Assembly (NCBI GenBank): GCA_019454045.1
Contig: SKCR01037646.1
Span: 1 to 64,000, forward strand
Source: Zanthoxylum bungeanum
Taxonomy: Eukaryota; Streptophyta; Magnoliopsida; Sapindales; Rutaceae
Length of the DNA stretch: 64,000 nt
Direction of reading: 5' to 3'
Each line of letters starts with the position of its first letter. Within the stretch, counting starts at the first letter, position 1. The notes beneath the pieces were generated by a model, which searched no databases, was not told the origin of the DNA, and saw only the letters and a list, made by a program, of their open reading frames with translations. This document shows, in pieces, positions 12,237 through 24,359 of the stretch. Both the position numbers and the translations under genes were made by a program.

Positions 12237-15200
12237 ACAACAAGGGCATGGAAAAGGAATTGTCCAAAATACCTTGTCGAGCTTAAAGAGAAGAAAAACA
12301 CAGGTAAATATGATTTACTTGTCATTGAGTCTCTTTTGGTGGAGGATGATAAATCCATATGGATTGTTGATTCTGGTGCCACTAACCATGTTTGTTGTTC
12401 TTTGCAGCTACTTGACTCATGGAGGGACCTTTCTGTAGGTAGCTTCACCATGAGAGTTGGGACAGGGGATGCTGTTTCAGCAAAAGCAGTGGGAGATTCC
12501 AAGTTAAACTTTAATAATAGTTATTTATGTTTAAATGGTGTGCTATATATTCCTGGTTTTCGCAGGAATTTGATTTCTGTTACAAACTTATAGAACATGG
12601 TTTTTCCATTTCGTTTAATAATAATTCAGTTATTATTAGTAGAAATGGATTAAATATTTGCACAGAAAACTCCGAAAATAATCTATATGTATTAAGACCG
12701 TTAATGCATGATTCACTGCTTATACTGAAATGTTTAAGATTGAAAGATCTAAAACAAAACGGCAAAAGATTCTCATGATGATACCTATTTATGGCACCTT
12801 AGACTTGGTCACATTAACCTTGACCGGATAGATAGACTAATTAAGAACGGAGTTTTAAATCAGTTAAAACTCGGTACTTTACCTGTCTGCGAATCCTGTT
12901 TAGAAGGCAAAATGACTAAGAGACCTTTTTACTGGAAAAGGGATAAGAGCCAAAGAACCACTTGAGCTAATACATTCGGACGTTTGCGGACCGATGAATG
13001 TAAAGGCACGAGGTGGTTATGAATACTTCGTCACTTTCATTGATGATTATTCTAGATATGGGTATGTCTATCTAATGCAGCACAAGTCAGATACATTTGA
13101 AAAGTTCAAAGAATATCGTGCTGAGGTTGAGAACCAGTTAGGTAAAAGCATCAAAATTCTACGATCAGATCGTGGAGATGAATACCTTGATAAAGATTTC
13201 GATGAATTATTAGTTGAGCATGGAATTGTTTCACAGCTCACAGCACCTGGAACACCATAACAAAACGGTGTTGCAGAAAGGAGAAATTGAACCCTACTAG
13301 ACATGATGAGATCAATGTTTAGTTATAGCATTCTACCTAGTTCATTCTGGGGATATGCATTGGAAACAACAATGTATATCCTGAATGTAGTTCCTTCTAA
13401 GTCTATTCCTAAGACTCCCTTAGAGTTGTGGAGTGGTCGTAAAGCTAGTTTGTGACATTTCCGCATATGGGGGTGTCCAGCACATGTGCTAAAGAACAAG
13501 ACTACTAAGTTGGAACCACGTTCACAGGTTTGCCTATTTGTAGGCTATCCTAAAGAAACTAGGGGTGGATTCTTTTATAATCCAGAAGATAATAAAGTAT
13601 TTATTTCGACAAATGCTACATTTCTTGAGGAGGATTATGTGAAAGAATTCAAACCTCGAAGTAAAGTGTTACTTGAGGAGTTACTTGCTGGTACGACCAG
13701 TGAACCATTGTCAAATGTTGACAAAGACATACACCTTCAGCATCTGAAAGTCAGATGCAAGTTTATCAGAATACCATGCCACCTAGACGCAGTGGGAGGG
13801 TTGTAAAACAACCTGAACGCTATCTAGGAAATGGTGAGGTGCAAGTTGTTGCATCTTGTGATGGTATAGATGATCCATTGACCTATCATAGTGCAATGGA
13901 TGATACTGATAAAGAAGAATGGCTCAAAGCCATGAACCTTGAGATGGAGTCCATGTACTCTAACTCAGTCTGGGAACTTGTGGACCAACCTAATGGAGTA
14001 AAACACACAGGTTGCAAGTGGATCTATAAGAAAAAAAGAGGAATAGATGGGAAAGTACAGACTTTCAAGGCTAGGCTAGTGGCAAAGGGTTATACCCAAA
14101 AAGAGGGAGTTGACTATGAAGAAACTTTCTCGCCAGTAGCCATGCTTAAATCCATCAGGATTCTTTTTTCCATTGCTTCATATTATGACTATGAGATTTG
14201 GCAAATGGACGTCAAGACTGCATTCTTGAATGACAATCTTGATGAAAGTATCTATATGGTACAACCATAGGGGTTCATAACCCAAGGTCAAGAGCAAAAG
14301 GTTTGCAAGTTGCAAAGGTCCATTTATGGGCTTAAGCAAGCATCTAGATCTTGGAACATAAGATTTGATAATACGATCAAGTCTTATAACTTTGAGAAAA
14401 ACATCGATGAACCTTGTGTCTACAAGCGCATCATTGATGGGAAGGTGGTTTTCCTTGTGTTATACGTCGATGATATTTTACTCATTGGGAATGATGTAAA
14501 GATATTATCGGACGTTAAAATCTGGCTAGCTAACCAATTCCAAATGAAAGATTTGGGAGAGGCAAGTTATGTACTTGGGATCCAGATCATTCGGGATCGC
14601 AAGAAACGACTGTTAGCAATGTCTCAAGCATCCTATATCGACAAGATTCTTGTGCGATTTGGAATGCAGAATTCCAAGAAAGGTAATTTACCTTTCAGGC
14701 ATGGAATTCATTTGTCTAAGGAACAGTCTCCTAAGACACCTCAAGCAGTTGAGGAGATGAGACATATTCCATATGCTTCAGCAGTTGGAAGTCTTATGTA
14801 TGTTATGTATGCACGAGACCGGACATCTGTTTTGCAGTGGGAGTAGTCAGTAGGTTTCAATCCAACCCAGGATTAGATCATTGGGTGGCAGTGAAACACA
14901 TTCTCAAGTATCTTCGGAGAACGAGAAATTATATGCTAGTATATTCTGGTGAGGATATGATCCTCATGGGATATACAGATTCTGATTTTCAGACGGATGT
15001 AGATTCTAGGAAATCAACATCCGGATCAGTATTCACCCTAGGTGGTGGAGCTATTGTATGGAGGAGCATAAAGCAATCTTGTATTGCTGACTCCACCATG
15101 GAGGCTGAATATGTAGCAGCTTGTGAAGCAGCTAAAGAAGCAGTCTGGCTCAGTAAGTTCTTGGCAGATCTGGAAGTTGTTCCAGTTATGGATAAACCAC

Positions 15201-15420
15201 TCACACTTTATTGCGATAATAGTGGCGCAGTGGCGAACTCCAAAGAACCAAGAAGCCACAAGAGGGGTAAGCATATTGAGAGAAAATATCACCTTATCAG
15301 GGAGATAGTGCAGAGATGAGATGTCATTGTCACGCAGATTCCATCCGCAGACAACCCGGCTGATCCGTTTACAAAGACCTTATCGGCTACAGTTTTTGAA
15401 GGTCACCTAAAAAGTTTAGG
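12237..15420 (+). pseudogene. Copia-1 Pol remnant: protease, integrase, reverse transcriptase, RNase H
   Basis: The domains appear in copia order. Protease has IVDSGATNHV near 12360. The GAG-pre-integrase zinc module has WHLRLGHINLDRI near 12791. The integrase core has HSDVCGP near 12972, RSDRGDEY near 13162 and NGVAERRN near 13264, so all three acidic residues survive. Reverse transcriptase runs from SAMDDTDKEEWLKAM to LYVDDILLIG near 14460, with an intact YVDD. RNase H has ADSTMEAEYVAA and YCDNSGAVA. The frame is broken by stops at 13258, 13288, 13453, 14268 and 15317, and by frameshifts near 12590, 12780, 12940, 13770 and 14800. Four of the five stops are explained by C-to-T changes in Gln or Arg codons. 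Confidence 0.9.
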
Positions 15421-15450
15421 ATTACATGACATGTCCCATTTTCTCTAGTT

Positions 15451-15462
15451 CAAGTGGGAGAT
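15451..15462 (+). other. Copia-1 polypurine tract
   Basis: CAAGTGGGAGAT sits directly before the 3' LTR. This is the standard copia plus-strand priming site. Confidence 0.85.
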
Positions 15463-17398
15463 TGTTGGGGCTATATGCCCTAGAGCTCATATGTTGTAAA
15501 ACAGAATAGATTATTGTAATAATTATAAACGCATTATTCATTTATCAAAGTTGTTTGATTTAAATTGCATATTGTCTAATTGTCTTGTTTACCTTGATTA
15601 CTTTTGTACCTTTAGACTTGGTGTATGTTTGATGTACAAGAGGATTTAAGTCTAAAGTTAGTAATCTAAATTGTCCATAGAGAGCAAACAAAGTGGGTAC
15701 TTTGTTTGTGGTTTATCTATAGCTGTGGTCCATTCTATACTTGTATGACGACCTTGATCCGGGTTCGTTCATGTGGTGACATGGGAATGGAGGCACCTTG
15801 TATGATAAGATCATATAGGAATGGACTCAGATAAATATGAATTTCTTTTAATATCCGTTAACCCAAGAAATTCAATTTATCTACTAGATGGTCATAAATG
15901 GATTAATCTTAATCCTGAGTGTACTATGAACTCCTGCATGTTAGGCCGTGTCCTTTAATTTACTATGGTGAGGTTGGTGTAGCAGTCCCGGCCAATAACT
16001 ACGTATTTTGGGGATATGGTTTGGTATGTAGCTGGGAACTTTTTACATAGATATGGAATTCACTCCTTCTTTCGAGAAGTAGAAGAATATCTCTTTTAAG
16101 AGTTGATTCGGGACTTGAATAATTTTGAGCGCTCAACTTTCCTATTACGAATAGAAAGTATTATATTCATAATTGTTATGAATTAATTGTTCATTATAGA
16201 ATCAATGGTGCTTAAGAGACAAAATATTTAGAGGGGTATAACGGACTTATGACCCGGCTCTATTTATGAGATATTCGTGAAGGGCTATATCCATATGTAG
16301 TGACTATATCGATGGACACCGAAGTTTGTTCGGCTTATATTTCCATCTACGGTAACGGGAGTTCAACTTCGAGTTTTTAGTGGAATAACGCGGAGTTAAT
16401 AATTCGTAATATTTAATTAAAGAGTTTAATTAATATTTCAGAATTATTGGAGATCGGAACCGTAGGTCCATTTGGTCCCCGTGCTAGCTCGATTAACTGT
16501 AGCAAACCTAATATAATTAGATTGTCTAATAATATGCTCACATTATATTTAAATATTGTAATATGATTAATAATATTTTTGTCACAAATGAAAATAATAT
16601 TAAATTAGTTTAATATTATATTTTCAAATATTTTGATTATAATATAATCAAATAATAATTATAAGATAATTATCACATCATCATTGATAATGCACAATTA
16701 TGAGATAATTATGACATCATTATTTGATAATGGTAAATGCATTATCAAGACAAGCCTTAATGGTTTGCCAAATCATCCACCAAGTTTTTGTTAATTAGTT
16801 TTGACCTAATTACCTAACTTGTTCCATTATCTAATGGATTTGGTTGACACTCCACTCAAGTGTGTTAGCCATTTACAATTGATAAAATTGAGTGGATGTT
16901 GATGGAATGGCTTTAGTTTATATTCTCTACCATTCCCACTCAAAAGGTTTGAGGGGTGAATTCAAGTGAAAAACATACTTAGCATTTTGAAAGAAAAAGT
17001 TTTTCAAGAGAGAGCTAAAAACATTTACAAAAGTTGTGAGTAAGGTAGAGAGAAAAATCTAATTTCTCAATAGTTGAGATTAGAAAGAAAAACAAGTGAA
17101 CAAGATACTTGATCTTCTTCATCTCATCTTTCTAAAACCAAAAGAGTTTGTGACATTATCAACTTCTCTAAAAAGTTTAGAGGTTGATCTTTGTGAGTGA
17201 AGCCCACACTTCGGTTTGTTGGTTTCGAGACATAGCTCGGAAGATTGAGTGGTTGATTCCACGGTAGAATCTCAAAGGAAATTCATCAAGAGTTTGGTGG
17301 AGTTCGACTTCAACAAAGGAGAAGGCAAAGAAAATTTTAAAGATCCGGTGCCACCACATCCGCAACTTCCGCCGCGCAAGAGGAAACCGTTTCCAACA
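15463..17398 (+). mobile_element. Copia-1 3' LTR
   Basis: The 1936-bp LTR runs from TGTTGGGGC to TTTCCAACA and lacks the CACTA fragment. The GTGAC target duplication follows at 17399-17403. Confidence 0.92.
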
Positions 17399-17403
17399 GT
17401 GAC

Positions 17404-18938
17404 TGCATCAGTATTCGTACTCTCGAGCTTGTTCTTCGAGAATACCAGCAAAACAAGGAAACTGGGAGTGGGGGGGTTAGATTGTTATACGATCTGAGTG
17501 GGTGGACAAAAATGAAATACTCTAATAATAAAATATTTGGTTCTTAAAATCAAAGTTAAAGTAATAACTCTATACAAAAACTCTTTTCCTGCTTGAAAGC
17601 TCTGGGTTCCTTCTGAAAATCTCTTCTAAACGTTTTCTGTAAAACTCATTTTTTTTTATGTAAGTTTCTTATAAAACTGATGTTTTCTGAAAATTCTCTT
17701 TTCTAAAAACTTTTTCCTGAAAACTATTTCTGAAAGCTATCTCTGAAATTTGTAACAGTCTCGGAAAACCTGACGTATGGGGGCGTTACGTATCGCCGTC
17801 CCTCATACGCCTAACTAGAGACAAGAGTGCAAATCCATGTCTGTGGGGAGTTACGTATCGTCGTCTCCGAAAGTATGCTACTCATGTCCCTAAAACTAGT
17901 GGTCTTGGGGCGTTACGTATCGCCGTCCCCCAAGCCACTAAATTAGATCTGGAGGTGCGAATCTATGCTACCCTCTTAGCTCTGAAACTAGGATCTAGGG
18001 GCATCTTTCATCCCTAGTCCTGAACTAGGATCTGAGGGTGTTACGTATCACCGTCCTCCCAGTCCTCTACATGTGCACATGTCATCTGTCAATTCCATGT
18101 CTGTATCACGTTACATACTAAGGTGGGTTTTTTTCCAATGCTAGAAAATATAAAACTATGATTTGAAAACATCTCTTTTCTAAATCATTTCTCAAAACAT
18201 GCTAAACAAAATATAATGCAAAATAAACTTGGCTAACGCCCTAAATACAGGAAATATAAGTCTGATATTTCAAACCATCATAAAGTAAAATTAACTTAAG
18301 AAAAAGTATGTCCACTCACTGGTTCGGAACTTGCTGGCGATGCCTTGCGATGGTGGCGGAACCACGTCTCCTGGTGATAATTTCGCATGAGAGGAATCTT
18401 GGCACCATTACTTGCTACTTCAAAATGATGAAAACATTAAAGAAAGAAAATGATTTATTTTTCTAAGGAAGGGGGAAGCTTCTCACGTTTTTTTTACTTG
18501 AAGAGGAAGGTGGATGAATAGTGCTCAATTTATAGGACATAAGAATGATCATTGTTTGCAAATGAGTGGCTAGGGAGAGGCCACATCACCCCAATTCTAG
18601 TATTTTCACGAAATCACTGTAGCAGTCACGTAAATATCGATTTTTATCCTTCTTCTAATTTGAATTTAGGAAAATATTTAACACAGAAGTTGTAGGTATC
18701 GGTCTTAGCTTTCGAACGATATAAAATTCATAAAAATCGGAGTTCGTATGAGAAAGTTATGGTCTAAATACCATAGACTGTCCGGAGTATAATATTTTAC
18801 AGTTTCGTATCGGAATTTCAAGGAATTCACCGATTGTCCCCAAAGTCATTCCATGAATGTATATGTGCTCAAACATAATTTGTATTATGTAACATTCATC
18901 ATATGATGTAACAGTAGTCGGCATTTTCGGTCGTTACA
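17404..18938 (-). mobile_element. Gypsy-A 5' LTR, second part
   Basis: It continues the LTR interrupted at 7041 and ends on the plus strand at GTCGTTACA. The two parts sum to about 1.88 kb, matching the solo LTR at 54941-57791 once its hAT insertion is subtracted (about 1.89 kb). The region around CTGGGAGTGGGGGG (17461 onward) has a clear inverted match at 57405-57419. To the right lies the leader of Copia-2, so Gypsy-A is inserted in Copia-2. Confidence 0.8.
17779..18060. repeat. Array of hairpins sharing the loop GTTACGTATCGCCGTC
   Basis: Four units (about 17779-17810, 17844-17868, 17904-17934, 18033-18060) carry a near-identical core, GTTACGTATCGCCGTC with one or two changes. Each core is flanked by complementary arms, for example GTATGGGG/CCCTCATAC and CTTGGGG/CCCCAAG. 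The arms differ between units yet keep pairing. The same family lies inverted at 56887-57095 in the solo LTR. Confidence 0.7.
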
Positions 18939-19145
18939 AATAGTGTGAGGCTGAAGTAAATGTCATGAAATCCAATTCCCGCTATGGAATTTTGATAGTC
19001 AAATTCCTATTTTTCTGTTAAGGGAGATTGTGGAATTACGTAAAGTAGTGGGATGACACTAATAGATTTAAAATTCCAAAATTAATTAGTGTTATTATTT
19101 TTTAAATGAAAATTTTCTACTACTGTTTAAAATATTGTCTTGTAG

Positions 19146-20025
19146 ATGGTTGTCGCTAATCCATTAATGATATTTTGGATACCAATAAGCTGAAAGGAGC
19201 CAATGACTATTTTGAGTGGGAAATGAACGTATGCCTTGTCTTCGAGTTTGAAAAGTTGACTTATGTCACTGTCAATTCATTACCTGTTCAATCCTGACTC
19301 CACTCCAGAAGAGTGAAAAACTTTTGCAAAATGGAAAGATGATAACCTGAAGGTGAAATCCTACATTTTAGGATCTATGGTTCCAAATTTACTGAGATAG
19401 TACATAGAGCTTTCAGATGCTTGGAGCATTATGTGAACACTCAAGGAGATGTTCGAGGCAAATCAAGAGATAGAAATTTATCGGAGGTCTAAGGAATTGG
19501 TCCGTGCTGAACTCAATGATGGATGAGCTGTCAGCATTCATATTTTGAATATGATCGATCAAATCCGATATTTGGAACGACAAGGCATATCGATTGATGA
19601 ACGGATGAGCCGTAATTTGATTCTGTCTTCTTTGTCTAGTTCTTATGTTGGCTTTGTGTTAAACTTCCATATGCACTCGATGCAAGCCAGCTATGAAGAA
19701 CTTCATAACATGTTACGCACGACGGAGTATGATATGAGAAAAGGCAACCCCACTTTGTACCTTCATGGTGGAGCTGGCTCTTCGAAGACTTAGAAGAAGT
19801 CAAAGAAAATCAAAATGGGGAAGAAGAATATATCAAAGAAGAACTCCAAGAAGCGAAAAGGTGCTAAAACGCCAGTAGCTCGTGACCAATGTTTACAATG
19901 TAGGAAGTCTGGACACTGGAAGAATGACTGTCCAGAGCTGGAAGGAAAAGCAGGACCCTCACGAATGTTTTTTATTTTTTCGATTATTGACATCTCATTA
20001 CCCTTAGATGCAAATAGTGGATGAG
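19146..20025 (+). pseudogene. Copia-2 Gag, frameshifted
   Basis: ATG at 19146 (MVVANPLM) opens a Gag-like reading with blocks such as LKGANDYFEWEMNVC that shift frame several times before 19545. From 19545 a clean segment follows (RYLERQGISIDERMSRNLIL and SSYVGFVLNFHMHSM). A separate frame then carries a Lys-rich stretch and an intact CCHC zinc knuckle, CLQCRKSGHWKNDC, at 19890-19931. The knuckle spacing C-x2-C-x4-H-x4-C is complete. At least three indels and several stops break the protein. Confidence 0.8.
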
Positions 20026-22277
20026 TGTTAGACACTGGCAGTCTTACTCATATTTACAACTCACTGGAGGTAATAAGGGTAAAAAGAAGGCTGAATAAAG
20101 GGGAGATCCAGCTTAGAGTTGGAAATGGCGAGACATTGGATGTCAATGCCATAGAAACAGTTGTTTAAGATCTCCCAAATAGATGTAAATTAGATTTACA
20201 TGACTGTTATTATGTACCCTCACTTATCATATAAATAATATCAGTGCCAATATTAGATAAAGAGGGATATAAAATAAACATTAAGGATGAAACTTTATGT
20301 TTATATGATAAAGATAATTTATTGAAATGTGAATGTTCTTTATCAAATGGTCACTATGTTTTGGAAACATGTAGAGATGTCTTTAATGTAGAGGAAAATA
20401 CAAAGAGGAAATTTGAATTAAATAATACTGAATTATGGCATATGAGATTGGGCCACATATGTGTTAGACGTCTATCCAAATTGGTAAAGGATGGTTTGAT
20501 TGAAAATCTGACCTTAGATCCTTATCCGATTTGTGAGTTGCGTATCTAAGGGAATATGAAAAACGCCCAATTTCTTAGTGTTGGACACCGTGCTGGAGAT
20601 TTATTGGAGCTAATACACAGCGATGTTTGTGGTTCATTAAATCGTGCCGCTCATGATTGTTCAATATACTTCATGAATTTCATGGATGATAAGTCTAGAT
20701 ATGGATATGTCTATCTGATGAAACATAAGTTGGAAACATTTGAAAAGTTCAAAATATTCCGAAACAAAGTAGAAAAACAAACTAATGAATTCATCAAGTG
20801 CCTTAGATCAGATCGAGGTGGTGAATACATGAATGAAGAATTCAGAAGTTATTTAGGGGAGAATGAAATTCTTGCCCAATATAGCCCACCAGGAACACCT
20901 CAACACAAAGGAGTATTTGAGCGTAGAAATCATATTTTATTAGATATGGTACGATCCATGATGATCTATACAGATCTTCCTTATTACCTTTGGGGTTACG
21001 CTTTACTTACTGATGCCCACATACTTAATAGAGTTCCAATAAAAGATGTTTCTACGACGCCCTATCAGATATGGTTTGGTAGAAATCCAAGTATTAGGCA
21101 TTTAAAGATTTGGGGTTGTCCTACATATGTTAGAATTGTGCAGCGGGATAAACTAGCACCCAGATGGTACAAATATAGGTTCGTTTGATATCCTGAAAAC
21201 TCTTTAGGATATCAATTCTATAATTCTAAGCAACGAAATATATTTATTGTTCGCTTTGCCACTTTTCTTGAAAAAGAATTTTTGAGAAATAGTGGGAGTT
21301 GTAGAAATATTGAACTAGATGAGTTTGATCATAACAGTAAGGAACCTGAGATGGAACCAGAGATCCAAATAGGTGAAAGATCTACAACACATGTTCTATG
21401 TAAGTCGAATATGATATCAAGGCCTCCTGAAAGATTTTTTTTTAACATATGATACGAGCCTTGATGTTCTCCTCTTGGAGGAAACAGATCCAACTACGTA
21501 TAAAGAAGCAATATTGGATATCGATTCAGGAAAATGGCAGGAAGCTATGAAATCCGAAATGGATTCTATGCATGACAATCAAGTTTGGGACTTAGTTAAA
21601 CTTCATGAAAGAGTTAAACCTATTGGTTGTAAATGGGTTTACAAAGGAAGCGATGGCCCGATGGAAATGTGAAAACCTTAAGGCCCGACTAGTAGCAAAA
21701 GGTTACACTCAACGTCCTGTGATTGACTATGAGAAAAAATTTTCACCAGTAGCCATGCTAAAATCCATTAGGATTATTTTAGCCATTACTGTATATCACG
21801 ACTATGAGATATGGCGGATGGATGTAAAAACCGCTTTCCTAAATGGATTCCTTGAAGAAGATATCTATATGGAACAACCAGAGGGTTTTGTATCCAGTGA
21901 GACTTCAAAATTGCTTTGTAAGCTCCAAAAGTCTATTTGTGGACATAAAAGGGCATCCCGAAGCTGGAATCGTCATTTTGATGAGATAATTAGATTATCT
22001 GGATCCATCAAGAACGATGAAGAACCCTGTGTTTATAAGAAAGTGAGTGGAAGCATGATAGTTTTCCTAGTATTGAACGTAGATGACATCCTTATCATAG
22101 AAAATGATATATGATTGATGCAAAGTGTGATAACCTACCTTTGCAAGAACTTCTCCATGAAAGATATGAGTGAAGCTTCTTATATACTAGGTATAAGGAT
22201 CTACCAAAATACAGCTAGGAAGCTTATAGGATTGTCACAATCGACGTACAAAGATAATATGTTAGAAAGGTATGGTT
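20026..22277 (+). pseudogene. Copia-2 Pol, N-terminal part to mid reverse transcriptase
   Basis: The protease motif VLDTGSLTHIYN begins near 20028, with the usual preceding Trp codon now TGA. The zinc module ELWHMRLGHICVRRL lies near 20431. It has lost its CxxC pair, reading ICELRI. The largest open piece, 20556-21188, is an integrase with HSDVCGS, LRSDRGGEYM and KGVFERRN, so all three acidic residues survive. Reverse transcriptase runs 21475-22277 with a frameshift near 21660, and the catalytic box reads NVDD instead of YVDD near 22077. It stops mid-domain at QSTYKDNMLERYG, where Copia-3 is inserted. Confidence 0.87.
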
Positions 22278-24336
22278 TGTTGGGTTTCTACGGTCCCGAG
22301 GATCGATAAAAGAAATGAAACATACATGTGAATACAAGAAGAAGTTGCGGAATACTTACATCGATCGTTTGAGGCGATGCGGTAAAGAACAAAACTTTTC
22401 TGCCCTCCTTTGAAGCTCTCGGCTTTTACTGAAACTTGGCCTCCAAATTTTGCTCCAATTTTCGGCAATGGTCCTCCATTGATGCTTCAAGCTCCAAGCT
22501 TCATTTGGTGATTCCAAGCTCACAAGTGGGTTTCCCTATCACCTTGGATGACTCCATTAGAGTGCTAGCTCTCTTGATTTTGCAACAAAATCATCAAGAT
22601 AGTGAACCCTAGGCTCACGGTTTGGAGAGAAGAAAATAGCCACAATGGCCGAATGAGGAGAGGCAAAAATAAGGCCCTTGGCCGAATCATGTAAGAGAGA
22701 TGAGATAAGAGTTGTGTTAGTTTTTGTATATCTAATACCAAAATACAAAAGTCAAACACCAAATAATAAACAAATGGTAAATGTCTTTCAAGCTTTCAAA
22801 AGCTTTTCCAACAACTCACATCTACTATTCACATCACTCATGTCTAGACATCACATCACTCAAAGTGACAAGTGATTTGACGCTTGATGTGACTAGCGAT
22901 TTGACGCTTGATGTGACTTGTGGGCCACACTTAAATTCGCAATGCGAGTGAGCTCGCAAACACTCTCGGGCTCGGGTTCGCTAATTCCAAATTAACGAAT
23001 TTTCCGTTGCGACGAAATTAAATCTAATTTAATTAAATAACTTTGCCTAGAAAAATTACTATTCACATCGCTAACGAATTAATTCTAAATTAACTCGTTC
23101 GCCAAAATTAAAATCCAATTTTAATTCCGCGTCGAAATCCAATTTCGTTAATATATCAAATATATTATTTTATCGATTAATTCCAAATTAATCGTTATCT
23201 CTCTTTTAATAATATTTTATCCCAGATAATATATCTCCGCAATTAATCCTAGATTAATTTTCTCTCTCATCTAATTAATCCCAGATTAATAAAGTGCGAG
23301 TCATACGTCATGGTGAATCTTCGGGAAGCGACCCATGAGATCCCCGGATATGTTGGCAGTAAATCCGGTCGTCGGACTATCTGAACACGTAAGTACCTAG
23401 TACTACGTTTTTACAGATTTACAAGACAATGTTGGCTTCTAGCAAACCGTCATGCCTACCCAATTCTCCAGAAATATCCTTACAGGAATATGTGATCTAT
23501 ATCAGGCGTAGTATACGTAGTATTGCGTATTTCGATCCATTATCGGATGTCACGTGCAAGGCCTGGGGCTGGAATTGTGTCTGTCTCGTACGAAGCACAT
23601 ATCGGATCTCTGATAACTAGTCTCTATAATCGGATAAACATGACCTAGTCATAATATCCTGATAGTTGCAGCATATAAGAGAACGAGTTCCGTATCATAC
23701 GTGATCATCATCTCCACTATTACTGGAGTGATACTTCCATCTCGACATCACACCCAATACACTACGATTCTCAATATACCCAGAATAGGCGTACACAGAA
23801 CCTGTTAAAGCCCTGGACGACCAAAACCAAGTACATTGATTGTCGCAAGTATTAGCGGTGCAAGTCTCAGGTTAAGACCAAATACACCTACCCTGATTCG
23901 GACTTCCATAGACACATAGTAATACTACTAATGGAATTCTGAGGGGTCTATCCAAAGTGAAGCTGTTTTCCGTACCATCGGTAAAACACAACCTCCTACT
24001 ACACTTGCATGAGTATCATATACCCAAATATATGAGAACTATGCCGTTATGTCCTCACAACGCGCATAAGTGTAATACTAGTCTATTCCGCATTATCGAT
24101 GTCCAATCTCGATAATACTACGACTAGGGATATTTAATGATTAAAACATCGTGGATTGATACTGTCTCATATCATCTTAATCCAGGAACTAATCATAAGG
24201 ACCTCCTATCATTTATACATCTTGGTGATCTAATCACAAATGATAAGAGAGTAATTTTCTTTGTCACATAGTTAATTTATACAACAACAGCATAATCTGT
24301 ACAAATAGTGACGCTATGGGTCATAACTGTCCAACA
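22278..24336 (-). mobile_element. Copia-3 3' LTR
   Basis: On the plus strand it runs from TGTTGGGTTTCTACGG to ACTGTCCAACA and matches 30209-32269 over its full length with scattered differences. The polypurine tract (ATCTCCCACTTGGCC on the plus strand) follows at 24337-24351. Confidence 0.9.
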
Positions 24337-24359
24337 ATCTCCCACTTGGCCTATAGCCA

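Larger units (their letters stand above)
7042..17398 (+). mobile_element. Copia-1, complete but inactivated Ty1/copia element
   Basis: The two LTRs begin TGTTGGGGC and end TTTCCAACA. The target duplication GTGAC lies at 7037-7041 and 17399-17403. The order is LTR, primer-binding site, gag, protease, integrase, reverse transcriptase, RNase H, polypurine tract, LTR, which is the Ty1/copia order. The LTRs are very similar apart from the CACTA fragment in the 5' copy, so insertion is fairly recent. Several frameshifts and in-frame stops prevent a full polyprotein. It is inserted in the 5' LTR of Gypsy-A. Confidence 0.92.
18939..22277 (+). mobile_element. Copia-2, first internal part (leader, gag, pol to mid reverse transcriptase)
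   Basis: This is a Ty1/copia internal region. Its upstream LTR is not visible because Gypsy-A sits at its left side. Leader is 18939-19145. Gag starts at about 19146, then come protease, integrase and the first part of reverse transcriptase, which is cut at 22277 by Copia-3. The element resumes at 32270 with the expected continuation. It is older and more decayed than Copia-1. Confidence 0.85.
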
